Source: Ichthyophthirius multifiliis | Taxonomy: Eukaryota > Ciliophora > Oligohymenophorea > Hymenostomatida | Assembly: GCF_000220395.1 (NCBI RefSeq) | Contig: NW_004086960.1 | Location: 49,127 to 113,126 of the forward strand | Length of the DNA: 64,000 nucleotides | Reading direction: 5' to 3' | Shown here: positions 1 to 11,868 of the stretch, one piece after another | Position numbering within the stretch: the stretch's first letter is position 1 | How the letters are laid out: each line of letters opens with the position of its first letter | The notes under the pieces: generated by a model | What the model saw: only the letters and a program-made list of their open reading frames with translations | What the model was told of the DNA's origin: nothing | Databases searched by the model: none | Translations under genes and position numbers: made by a program

Positions 1-2319
1 AAATATTATAGGCACTAGCAATAATTATTTAATTATAAATTACAAAATTATTAATCTCTTATTTCATTTAATACTTTTTTTAACTATATTTTTTTCAATA
101 GTTTTATAATAAATTGACATAATTTAATTTTAGATTGTAAAAAAATTATTTCAAGATATCAAAATAAATAATATAATACAGTTTCTTTTATTAAAAAAGC
201 TACAAATAATATTTTTTGTTTAATATTTCATAAAAAAATAATTTTATTAATTTTCTATTATTTAAATTTATAATTGATTAACATTAAAATAAAAATAATT
301 GATCTTTTTATTATATTAATAAATAAAAATATTCCATAATTACAAAACTTGAATTTTAAAAATTGTTTAAGCTTAACTTAATATAAATCTTTATTTTTAT
401 TAATTATGCCTAAATTCATAATAATTAAAAAAAACTAGAATAATATTTAAATTTTTATAGCAAATAAATGAAAAAATATAAAAATATTTTATATATAACA
501 AAATTAAATAAAAAATTAATCATGTTTAATTCAAATAAAATTAATATATTATTTTTTATGAATTATATATATTAATGAAAAAATTTAGATATGTAATTAA
601 TATATAATAAAATAACTCATAATTATTAAATATTATTGAAAAATAATTCAATGAGATTTTAAACAATAATAATATAATGAAAAAATAAAATAAAATAAGA
701 CTATAACCAGAAATACTCAAATATTTAAGAATAATTTAATGTTTGAATTAAAATTAAAAATTTAAAACATAAAGGAATACTTATGAAATTTAAATTTTTT
801 ATGATAAATTAAAAAAAATAGTATAATATTTATATTTATTATCAAATAATAAAAATATTGAAATAAGTAATTTTAAGTTAATGTTTGAAAAACAAATAAA
901 GACTATAATATTTAATAAATAATATAAAAAATATTATATTTGAATATTTATAAAAATGAAAATAACTTTTTTGCTTTAGGAGATTATACAGATTAAAAAG
1001 AATATAATATTTAATATAAAACAAAATATGATTAGTCTATTACTAATAAAATAAAATTAATCTTTTAAAATGTATTAGAATATATAAAAATTTAGTTATT
1101 TTTATTAAATATAACTTTTTTATTCATTAATAAATATGATGCTGAAACTTTAACTGACTTTCACTTTAAAAAATAATTAAAATTTTGTGATATATACAGA
1201 GATAAATTAAATAAAAATATGTTAAAAATAATAATTTTAACATTATTAATGCAAATGAAGAGCAAATTAATGAAAAATCTGAATAAAATTAGATGTATTA
1301 AATGCAAATTTCATATATAAACAACTTTGTTAAATTAATCTTCAGTAATTTGGGTTCCTTAATTTCTTTTTTTTCATATTTTTTTTCACTATAACTAAAA
1401 TTATATTTAATTTTTTATTAACTTATTTGGCTATCTTAAACATTATGATAATAAACCATATTATTATTTAAACTAATAACCTGTAATAATCATATTTTAA
1501 AATAAAATAAAATGTTTAACAGTAACGTCTAAAAGAACATTTTTATAAAATTTAGGAATAATTTACAAAAAACTATTTCTACCAACTTTATCAAATAAAT
1601 AATTATATTTATATTTATTTTACATATTTATATATTTTTTTTTATTATTTACATATTATTAATTATTAATTTTTTTTATTTTATTTTTTTTCAAAATTTT
1701 TTTATTATTTTTAATTTTAAAATTATATGTTTTATAAATTGAATTTAACTTTATTTGTATCTTTTTTTTTCTTTAATTAATTTATTATAATAATAATTTT
1801 TTAATAAAAAAAATTAATTAAAACTAAATATTTAAAAATAAACTTTTTAAACAAAATAAATATTTTTATTTTTTAATTTAAAAATTATTTTTTTAATTTA
1901 ATAAATAATTAATTTTGACAATAAATATTTAATTTGTTATTATAAATTTGGTTTTTTTATTCCTTAATTTTTTTTATAAATGTCTATTTTATTATTTCAA
2001 ATTTTAGTAATTATTTTTATTTATCTATTTCAAACAGCTATTTTATTAATTCTATAATATTTTATATAAATTAATTATATTTGAAATTGAAAGCATTATG
2101 TTATTCAAATAAATATACATATATTTGTATTTTTTTATTTTTATTTGTATTAATTTTAAAAATTTAATATTTGATATATAATTATAATATTTAATATATA
2201 AAATATATAATATTTGAATTGATTTAAAAAAAAAATGAAAAAAGAATTTTATTAAAATATATTAAATTATAATTATTATTAATATATAAAAATATTATAA
2301 TTATAAATTTTTAAAAATA
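1..2319. other. A/T-rich intergenic region
   Basis: Mostly A/T runs with no conserved gene. A stretch around 883-1450 on the plus strand is less extreme in composition and reads as coding-like peptide in two adjoining frames (see findings), but I recognise no family and cannot place a start or splice sites. The remainder (1560-2319) is T- and A-run sequence that also holds the 3' flank of the minus-strand gene next to it. Confidence 0.5.
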
Positions 2320-3853
2320 TCAAATTTATTTAATTTTCCAATTTTCTTATTCTGATTTTTAAAATTTTTCAAAAACTATTTTTTTCCAAACAAAAATCAT
2401 TATAATTGAATACATAGTACCAAAAATGACAAATAACTTAAAATCAATTATATCGAAAATATAACTTGAGATAGATTCTTACCAAGCGTATCCCAAATTC
2501 CAAAAAGAATTAAGAAATGTAATATAAGTACCTCCTATACTTTAATCACAAATTCTAAAAAAAAAGCAGATTTAGAAATACTAGGAACCGAATCAAGAAT
2601 TGTCTTTCCAACATTATTAATCAAAATAAGGATTGTATAGAATTTTAATTATTCAAGTGTAAATTTATCAGCAATAAAATAAGTACTAATATTCCAAACG
2701 ATATTTACAATAAAGAAATAATACCAAATAGTGAATTCTTTCTTTTATTGGTTAAATTATATTGACTTTATACTTAGCATTAATGTTATTGGTATCATAA
2801 ATAACTACATTGTGGCCAATAAAGATCTTTCAAATCCTTTGTGTAATAGAAGTATTTCAGAAGGGACAATGATAAATATAATTCCAAATTCAGAAATTAA
2901 AAGAAAAATAACTAAATACATAATATTTTTGTTTTAAAAAAAAGTTTTATATTTATTAACATTAATTACATTTTTTATAAAAATTTTTTTTACTAATTTA
3001 CATTATTCTCTGTAATTATATGGTCATTTTATAATTAATTATTTTCCAATATTTCTTCATATTAATTTTCGTTTGTTAAAAAACAAATCACAGTTGCCAA
3101 AAACAACAAAAAAGCCATAAAAATACACATAGAATATGGCGTTAGAATAGGTTTATTAACTCCAAAAAATCTTTTGCAGATATCCTCATCGCTTAAATAA
3201 ATAAAAAATTAATAACTAATAATCCCTCCCAAATCGAATCCAAATGATTAAGCAAAAGATGCATAAACAGTATTTTATTCATGCAAAACTCTAATACTTA
3301 AACTATCAACTGAAATATCCTAAATTGTAATTAATAAAATACACAAAAAACCTGTATAAGTAATTTTATCAACTTATACATTTTCAATCCAAGACTCTAT
3401 ATTTACAGATATAATTAATAAAATTAAGACTATTAATAGTTAAGATGGTACTAAATAGGTTTTTCGCTTTCCAAATCTTTTGGAATAAAATGTATCCATA
3501 AATGGAGCCCAAATAAATTTTATACAATATGGACTTCCTATCATGTTTAAAAATGCTATTTATTCTCCTTTAATTTTTTTTACTTGGATTAAATAATTTC
3601 TTACGAAATCTAAAAAAAAATAGAATAATAAACCTTGTTGTAAGTATAAATATAATAAAAAAATAATATTTAAAATATCTTTTTTTAATAGCTTTTTATC
3701 TTATTATTATTATATTATTTTGTCATCTTATAATGTTGTTGTTTATACGCTTATTTATTAATTTTTAATTTCTTAAGTTGGTTCTTTATTTGATACTACT
3801 TATTGGATTTCCAACTGATTTATTTAAGGCATATAAACATTATTTTTTAACAT
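2320..3853 (-). CDS. Acetyl-CoA transporter (SLC33A1/AT-1 family)
   Basis: Multi-pass membrane protein of the AT-1 family, which carries acetyl-CoA into the ER/Golgi lumen for acetylation reactions. Exon 1 (MLKNNVYMPQ start) enters a first transmembrane segment ending LYLYLQQG; exon 2 carries the family hallmark MIGSPYCIKFIWAPFMD, then RFGKRKTYLVPSQ, a QDISVDS motif and FGFDLGG; the last part reads IGGTYITFLNSFWNLGYAW, a typical AT-1 signature. I see two introns, 3610-3633 (24 nt, very short) and 2912-3001. About 473 residues if two single bases are restored: the reading frame slips near the exon 2/3 junction and again at the A9 run 2557-2565 (T9 on the coding strand). Family assignment is firm; the exact exon 2/3 join is not. 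The plus-strand frame opposite exon 3 is a shadow. Confidence 0.88.
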
Positions 3854-4010
3854 TTTCTATATATAGTTTACAAATATTTTTTTAAAATAAATATATGAAA
3901 ATTTATATTTTTTTTTTATATTATTATTTCTTAATAATTTAAAGATATAATATTTTATTTTTATGTATACGAAAAATAATAATTTTATACATATTCTATA
4001 AAAAAAAAAA

Positions 4011-5073
4011 ATGTTAGACGAAAAATTAGAAGTATAAAAAATTTTTGATAGAATAAAACCATTTAACTTAAAGAAATAAAAATATATAAATGTAATAAAT
4101 TTATTAAAGCATATAAGATTACTTTAAGAAATGGTTTTTTTAAAAAAATATATTGTTGAAATAGATGAGGAATCTTAAATAATTATTGATATAAAATCTG
4201 ATTTAATTGTAATTTATTTAAAAAAAAAAAAAATCATTTATATAAGTTTTAGATTTTTAATATTAGGAAACAAAAATAGAATTAGATTAAATTTTTAAAG
4301 ATATTTTAGAGGATGAATCTAAATAAGAAATTAGTCAAATTTATAAATAATTGGGAATTCTTTTATAAACTACATTGCGAAGAGTTGAACAATGTACATT
4401 TTTTAAAAATAAAAAAATTAAAAAATATTTTATTTTTTATAGATGAAAAAGAAGAAGTAGAAAGATTAAAGGCAGAATAAGAGGAAATAAAACTAAAAGA
4501 AGAAGAAGAATAAAAGAGAAAAAAAATTGAAAACGGAGATGAATCTGAATCTGAATAAGAAAATCAAGAAGAATAAGAAGAAAATTATAAAAATAATAAA
4601 TAGATTTAAAAATAAGAATAAACTTAAAAAAAGCAACCAAATGTTAATGATTTATTTAAAATATAGTTAAATGAGAAAGGTATTTTTTTAATAAAAATTT
4701 AATAAATTTTTTAAATGAAAAAAATATAGATTTAACTTTAGAAAAAGAAGAAGATAACATGAAAGTTTATGAAGATTAACTTTTAAATCTATCAAAAAGT
4801 ATGAAATAAATATCAATGGCAATGAAAAATAACCTAATTGAAGATAATGAAGTATTTAAAAAATCAAATACAAAAAAATATATAATAAAATTAAAGGTCT
4901 TAGATAGAATTATTAAAAAATAAGATACATCTTAAAAAAAAGTAAGGGATTATACATCAAAAATTGATGAATTTTTAAATAATAAATAACTAAGTTGGAT
5001 CTAATTAATATTTTTATCTTTAATAAGTATTGGTTTAACTTTTTTTACTATTATTTTTATTCATATTTGGTGA
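4011..5073 (+). CDS. USE1: Use1-type ER SNARE (vesicle transport protein)
   Basis: Predicted 289-residue tail-anchored SNARE of the Use1 family, which works at the ER in retrograde Golgi-to-ER fusion with Sec20 and Sec22. The C-terminal half shows the family pattern: ...EDNMKVYEDQLLNLSKSMK, then a helix with regularly spaced hydrophobics through NLIEDNEVF and KLKVLDRII, followed by a single transmembrane anchor (WIQLIFLSLISIGLTFF...) only a few residues from the stop. The middle is a long acidic Glu/Lys/Gln linker. Four introns (4134-4169, 4209-4266, 4394-4442, 4680-4729) bring all five exons into one frame. The ATG follows a run of A, as is usual in this window. The minus-strand open frame 4437-4640 is the shadow of the acidic linker. 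Confidence 0.82.
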
Positions 5074-5099
5074 TTTATATTTAATAAATAAAAATTTAT

Positions 5100-5195
5100 T
5101 TTTTAAAATTAACTTTTTATTTTCTTTTTAATTTAAAAAATATAAATTCTATTAATATAAAAATAATTTTTAATTAAATATTTAAATAATAATAA

Positions 5196-5230
<35 letters not shown>

Positions 5231-5273
5231 TTATTTTTTATTTTTTTTTCTTTAATTTTTTTATATAAAAATA
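5100..5273. repeat. Intergenic spacer with (TA)n tract
   Basis: Short spacer between two same-strand genes. It contains an alternating TA microsatellite at about 5196-5229 and poly-T just before the next ATG. No other signal seen. Confidence 0.6.
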
Positions 5274-7064
5274 ATGTAATTTTATTAATTATTTGTTTCT
5301 TAAGATTAATATAGTTATCAATAATAATTATTAAAGAATTAAATTCTTTAAACTGATTAAAGTTAATATTAAAATTTTGATTAATATATTGATAATTAAT
5401 ATAATAATTTATATATAATTAATAAAGATTAATTACTATTTACTTAATCTACAAGAATATAGACATCACCAAATACAAATTATATTTATACAGAATCGCC
5501 TTTACGTGGATTAAAAGAAGATATCAATAATGATTAATCTTTAAAATAAAAACAAATAAAACAAAATGTAAAAAGTTTGGATATTAGAATGCAGAAAATA
5601 GAAAATTATTTGATTAAATTAAATAAACAAGAAAAAAATAATTTTTCTAATGAAAACTGCAATAAATAGTAGTTTTTAGAACATCAAATTAAATTGTTAA
5701 GCTTTTAAATTAAATAATATGAACAAATACTTTTAGAAAAAAATAATTAAATAGAAAATTAAAAAAAAAAGTCTCAAAAATCAATTTTATTATTAATTAA
5801 CGAAATTAATATTTTAATTGAATAAATTAAGTATTTATTTTTTAATCTTTATATTTTAAAAAAATATAGGATATAATATGAAGAGAAAAATATAATAAAT
5901 TAATAAGTTTCATAATTATAGATATAACTTAATAAATAAATTTAATTAAACGAGAGTTAGTAAAAAGAAACTAAAAATAATGAGATGAGTTTGTTAATTT
6001 AATAAATTAAATAATTAGATAATTAACTTTAAGATGAAATATATCTAAATGAATAAAAAGAATAAAAAATAAAAGAATTAAGTGAAAAATTAAATCAAAA
6101 AAATATATTTTAAATCGAATAAGAATATGAAATAAAAGTTTTAATTAATGAAGTTAAAAATATAGATTAATAGGCTTAATATTATATATAATAATTACAA
6201 GAAAAGAATTAGTATTTTATTGACAATAAAATTTTAAAATAATAAATGGACTAATAAACTCAAGAAATAATTACTTTAATTTTTGAAGTTAAAAGACTAG
6301 ATATTTCTTTATAAGAAAAAATAAATGAAATTTAATAAAAAGATAAACTAATTGAAGATTATTTATTAGATTCTTAAAATAAAGTTAATTTAAATAAAAT
6401 TTAAAGTAATAATGATTCATAAATATTATGTCTCATTTAAGAAATTAAAAGAATGGATATTTTAATTTAGAATCAAATGTTAATTATTTAAGAAAAGGAT
6501 AATATAATAAAAAAAATATAATAAAAAAAATTTTAATAATATAAAGATAACGAAAATTTAAATAATATTATTACAAATAATACTCTTTCTCATATAAAAT
6601 AAGATGAAATTATTAAATAAAATAATTTAAAAGATTAAGAACTAGATTTTAAATTTATATAATAAATAAAAGAAATTGATAAAGAAATTACAATAAATAA
6701 TCTTTTAAAAGATATAAAAATAATATAATAAATATATGATTAATAATAAAAATATATTATTGATTTGGAAGAAACAATTTTAATTTTAAATTAAAATTAA
6801 ATTAAAAATTAATTAAAATTAAAATTTTCTTAAGAAAAAATTTAAAATAAAATTCATAAGAAAAAATTTAAAAATCATTTATAATTTACTAAATTAATTA
6901 AGAAAAAAATAAAGAAAATATAATTTTATGAAAATTAATTTTTTTAAGCAAATTAATGTAAATAATTAATAAAAGATGAAAAATATAATACATATTATGG
7001 TGAAATAAACTCTTATTCTTCTTGTATTAATAATAATTTTATTAAAAATAAGATTTAATTATGA
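5274..7064 (+). CDS. Gln/Lys/Glu-rich coiled-coil protein, function unknown
   Basis: A single uninterrupted frame of 596 residues under the ciliate code, from an ATG after poly-A/T to TGA. The N-terminal 100 residues are Gln/Asn/Tyr-rich (IDNQYNNLYIINKDQ, then TSPNTNYIYTESPLRGLKED), after which almost the whole protein is long amphipathic helix rich in Gln, Asn, Lys and Glu with heptad-spaced Leu/Ile, i.e. coiled coil. The last 60 residues become basic and end CINNNFIKNKIQL. No transmembrane segment, signal peptide or enzyme motif is visible. Such proteins are common in ciliate cortex, basal bodies and axonemes, but that is only an analogy. The gene is more than 90% A+T in the coiled-coil part, so the residue content partly reflects composition. 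Confidence 0.72.
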
Positions 7065-7281
7065 ATTTTTTTAAATATAATATCAAAGTTAATATATATA
7101 GAAAAAATTGTTTTATTTATATAAATTATGTATATATCTAAAATATTATTAAAATACTATTTGTTTCATTAATATAATATTTATATAAAATTAAATAAAA
7201 AAACAAAACAGAATAATTAATTAAATTAATAAAAAATCTTAAAGTTTATATTTACATATAATAATTTTTTTTCAAAAATAC

Positions 7282-9599
7282 TCATTCTTTAAGTTAATTA
7301 TCCATAAAATCTTAATATAACATCATTGTTTCTTTATCGAGAATATTATAAGCAATAACCAACGGTTTAAGACTCTAAACATTCGTAACTCCCGAATTCT
7401 AATTAAACTTCTCGTTCAAAACTTCCAAAATATTGATCCAATCATCTTTTTCTTCAAAATTACTAATAGCATTAATTCTATCTCTAATTTCTTCCATTTT
7501 GTTGGTCGTCCAATTTGCCAAAATCTTTTCGAATATAATTCTTACCTGAAGTTAATTTTAAATTCCCAAGTATTTGTCTTACGCCTCATCTGTAAAAAGC
7601 TCATATTCTAAACTAACAATTGCAAATTTATCAAAAGAAAAATTTTTTTCTCCTTCATCAAAAATATCCGCATTATCCTCAAAAATCTAAAAAAGTTGAA
7701 AATCATCAAACTTCTCAGGCTCAATATGTCTATTTAATAAACTCCATTCCTAAAAATTACACTTTCTGTTTCCATCCAAATCACATGCATTAAAAGCGTT
7801 TATTACATACTACTTAGCCCTATTCACTAGTATAGAATACGTAATCAACAGTCTATACATAAAACTGTCAAAATCAATCACTAAAACTTTATTATTGTCT
7901 AAAAATTTCATTTATTCGAAATCTTTTTTCAGTTCTTGGCTTTCATCAGCCTTCATCCTAGAGTCTCCAAACTATGAAACATAATGAATAGCCTTTATAT
8001 AAGGCACTAATAACCTTTATTCATTTTCAAATGCTGTATAATGAGTGCCAGCATTAGAAACATTAAGAATAAAGTCTAGAACATCTATATATTTATTCAA
8101 TTATTCTAAGTTATAATTCTATTGCTAATCATATAATTATAAAAACTTTGCAAACATATTAACTCTAAATATAGATCTGTATTTTTTTGTCGAAAGTACC
8201 AAGATTAGGAATTTTTAATCTGCTATTTTTTTAATTGCATACATTTGACTATAATAATTATAGCAATAGTTCGAAAACTCTATGTCTTTAAAATTACTAT
8301 TTTCCTTAGTTTAATTTAATCTTTCGGAATAAAGTATATTTATTTGTTTCAATAATGTTTTTATTGTCATATAATTGTTAAATTTAGCTATTTTTGCTTC
8401 TTTAGCTTTTTCAACAATTTATTTCCCAACATTAATATTTTTTTGAAATTCGTATTATATATTAATTTTTCGGCCTAATTAAAAAGCTTAGTTTTGTGGA
8501 TTTCCCGCTTTTCGGACTTTTTAAGGTTTACGAAGAATTTCTTCTATTAATATGGGTTCGTTAGTATTTATAGAATTCTTTTTATTTTTTTAGTTATTGT
8601 GTTCTTCTATTTATTAATTGAGTTTTTCTATTTCTTAAATATATTGATTTTTTTCGGAGTTCGTTTTTATTAAAAGCTCCTATATTTAAATTTCTAATAA
8701 TTCTATTTTTTCTTCTTTCTATTCTTTTGAAGTTTTTTCTAAAAAATGGTTTTTTTATAATGTATTTATTTATTATAATAAATCTTGTACTTGTTCGTTT
8801 AAAACTTTATTTTTATTTTAAGAAATTTTATAGATTTCCATTAGTTTTTCTATTTCAGATTTATTTTAAACTGCAGTAATTTTCAATCGGGCTTCTTTTA
8901 ATATATTTTCGACATTTTCTTCATTTAAAACTTCAATAAAAAAATTCAATTTCCATTTTTTATTGTTTTCCTGTTAATTTTACCTTAAAAACTCTTTTAT
9001 TTTCTCACTCATTAATTTTTCTAAATGTAAACTTAATTATTTTACAGGATTAAAAATATGCAAGACATTAAAATTAAGTTTTTTCCTTTCCAAAGCTTTA
9101 TTTTCTGATAATTATTTTCTTTTTTCATTAAAACTATCATCATCTTCATTTTCACTTTAAGAATCCGAATTACTTGAAATTTCATTTTTATCATATTTCG
9201 GAATATCTTCTTAACTTTTCGAAAAAATATCCATCTATTATTTATATTTAAAAAACTCTGCTAATTCATAAAACTGTACATTATCTTACATTATCTCATC
9301 AAACTTAAATTCCAATAAATTCAACTTCGTTTATATTCCTTAATTTTACATATACATATCCCTTAACTCTTAATCTGTATTTGTTTCTTGATTTACAATT
9401 TTAACCATATTTTCATTATTAACGATAATAGCATTTAATTAATCCATATTGCCTAAATCTATATTATTTTCAGCGATTTCTAAAAAAAAAATATTATCTT
9501 TTTCATCTTAAAAAGACATATCATTATCACTATTATATTCTATATTTTAAATTATATCATCTTATTTTATTAAATTGTTTTATTTTGAAAAATTTTAAA

Positions 9600-9661
<62 letters not shown>

Positions 9662-10948
9662 TTTTTATTGTTATTATTGTTATTTTTTATGTTGTTGTAA
9701 TTATCGTTGTTGTTGCTTTTTCTAACACTGTAAAAATCTTATATTTATTTTATTTATTTTTCTTTTTCTTAAAGTTTTTCTTTTAAATAAATATATACTT
9801 TTTAATATTTTTAAAGTCTTTCTTTATTTTTATTTAAATAAATTATTTAATTTTTTAAATTTTAGTTTATTTCGTTAAATTTTATATCTTTTTTTTCTAA
9901 TTCATATTTCATATTATCAATTTCTTCATTTTTTTTTTGAAATAATTTTTAAGATTTATCTTAAAAATTTTAATATTTTTATATTAAAACTTATTTATCA
10001 TTATCTTTTTCGTTTTTTTAAATTTCTAATTCTTATTAATAGTAATCTTTTATGTATTCAAAAAATTACTCAAAAAGTTCATATCTTTCTATACAAATAT
10101 CTTTTAATTAACGTGATAATTCTTCTTTTGTAAGAGTAATAATTTAAAAATGAATTTTATGATGATTGTCAATATTTTCTTTATTTTCTAGATTATTTAA
10201 TTATTTTATTTATTAAAACCAATCCAAGTATTACTTATATTAATTTCTAGCTTTTTTAAAAAATTTATTTTATTCAATATATTTTAAACAAAAAAATTGT
10301 ATTTTTTCGTTTTTTACTTTAAAAGTTTTATTCTGAAAAAGGTTTATGAGAAATTAGTTATTGTAGATTTTTTTAAAGTATGAGATTTTTTTCATTATTT
10401 TTTAAAATTTCTGGTTTAAAAAATAATTTAGTTGTTTATTATTTCTTTTAACTTTAATAGCCTTAAATTGGATTTTTTTTATTTTTAGAAAGTAACTAAT
10501 TTACTCTTTGAGAAATATTTAAAATTTTTTAAGACTTAAATTATAAATTTTCTTGTATTATATTTGTATTAAATGCGAAAGAAGTTAAAGTTTAATTTTT
10601 TTGCTTAGTCTTTTTCTTCTAAGAATCTAAAAATAAAATGTTTAATTATTCAATTTTTTCTTTTAAATTGCTAGTTTTATTATTTCTTTTTATTGTTTTT
10701 TGAGATGAAGAAAAAAAATAAAAATTGTCATTTGTTATTTTCTTAGGGTTACATGGAGATAATTAAAGGTCGTCTTTTTAAATTTTGGGTTCATTTTTTA
10801 TCCTAAATTCGGGTGAAGTTTAATTATTTTTTTATGTAGATTTTTTAAAATTCAAATCTGGAACTGTTTAGTATACTTTACTTACAAAAAATCTATTTAT
10901 TGCCTTAACTGAAGTGCATCTTTATTATAAAATTAAATTATTATTCAT
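7282..10948 (-). CDS. Large EF-hand protein with coiled coil, function unknown
   Basis: 1,207 residues in two exons (one 43-nt intron, 10247-10289, joins the frames exactly). The N-terminal third is basic and coiled-coil-like with a poly-Asn stretch encoded by the ATT/AAT repeat at about 9597-9650; the middle is acidic and helical. The C-terminal 400 residues have normal complexity and look like a folded, conserved module: a helical region (YCYNYYSQMYAIKKIADQK, FRVNMFAKFLQLYDQQQNY, SNAGTHYTAFENEQRLL) leading to an EF-hand pair. The first loop is DLDGNRKCNFQE (about residue 1035), a good Ca-binding loop; the second, around NADIFDEGEKNFSFDKF, is weaker. Ca2+-regulated cytoskeletal or ciliary roles are plausible but not shown. 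I do not recognise the family by name. The gene runs intact over 3.6 kb despite many A/T runs. Confidence 0.82.
9597..9665. repeat. (ATT)n trinucleotide repeat inside coding sequence
   Basis: About 20 tandem ATT/TTA units on the plus strand; on the coding minus strand they encode a poly-Asn tract in the EF-hand protein. Probably length-variable. Confidence 0.85.
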
Positions 10949-11182
10949 TTATTTAGTTTTAAATTATATTTATTATTTTATATATTAAAATATTTAATTT
11001 TTTATTTTATTATTAGTTTAAAAAATATTAATTTTAAAATAAAATTTTTTATTAAATTTATTATAATTAATATTTATAAATAATAAAAATAATCATATTA
11101 TATTTTTTCTTATTTATATTCAAAAATTATACAAAATTTGAATATATTTTAAGCATATATATTATTAACAAAAATTATTTAG

Positions 11183-11228
<46 letters not shown>

Positions 11229-11362
11229 ATTATTTATCTAAAATTATTTAATAGTTTTTTATGTAACAAAATAAAAACATTTAAAAAATATATTTTTTGT
11301 GAAAAAAGTAAACATGTTTATATCTATAAATACAATAATAAATATATGTATATAATTTCTAA
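10949..11362. other. A/T-rich intergenic region with (AT)n tract
   Basis: Divergent or convergent signals cannot be read; holds the upstream region of the large EF-hand gene and an (AT)n microsatellite at about 11190-11230. No gene seen. Confidence 0.5.
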
Positions 11363-11626
11363 TCATTATTAATACTAATCATTTTGGCTTTTTTAATCTG
11401 TTTATTTTTGATTATTTTGCTTATTTTTATCCTCTTATTTATCTTTATAATCAATTAACTCAAGACCGCATTTAGATAATACTTCAATTAGTTTTTAATT
11501 CAATTATTGCTTTTCTTAATTTTGTTATTTAATATCATCATTTAATTTTTCTAAATCATTTAATGTATCTTTATGTTATTTTAATAATTCTAAGTATTTT
11601 TTTTATTCTTTTAAATTTTTATTCAT
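11363..11626 (-). CDS. Small coiled-coil protein, unknown
   Basis: 87 residues in one exon (MNKNLKEQKKYLELLKQHKD...). The first 60 residues form a heptad-patterned helix (LELLKQ, LNDLEKLNDDIK, LNQKLIEVLSKCGLELIDYKD); the tail is Gln/Asn/Lys-rich. The helical pattern, a Cys-Gly-Leu turn and the less biased composition compared with its flanks suggest a real gene; no family is recognised. It could also be the last exon of a longer gene beginning further right, since an acceptor-like T-rich stretch lies near 11640. Confidence 0.5.
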
Positions 11627-11868
11627 AATTTTTTTGTTTGTTTTCTAATTTATAAAAATTCATTAATAAATAATATTTTTTAAAATAAAAATTATTATTT
11701 TTACTTCCATTTTTATTAAAAATATCTTAGTTTTAAAATATAATAATAATATAAAAATTATATATAATAAAAAAAAAAATTTTATAAATAAAAAATATGT
11801 AATTTAAATATTATAATTTAATAAAAAATATATTATAAAGAATATTTATTAATATAAAATACATATTA

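Noticed and set aside
2426-2734. 103-codon plus-strand frame starting MTNNLKSIISKIQLEIDSYQ
   Set aside because: Antisense to the last exons of AT-1; the minus strand has the family match, this one has none.
2731-2937. Plus-strand open frame opposite the AT-1 gene, with a plausible peptide (MNSFFYWLNYIDFILSINV...)
   Set aside because: The minus strand here carries the AT-1 family sequence, including IGGTYITFLNSFWNLGYAW just downstream; the plus frame is its shadow.
4437-4640. Minus-strand Leu/Phe-rich frame that looks like a membrane protein
   Set aside because: Complement of the Glu/Lys-rich linker of the Use1-type gene.
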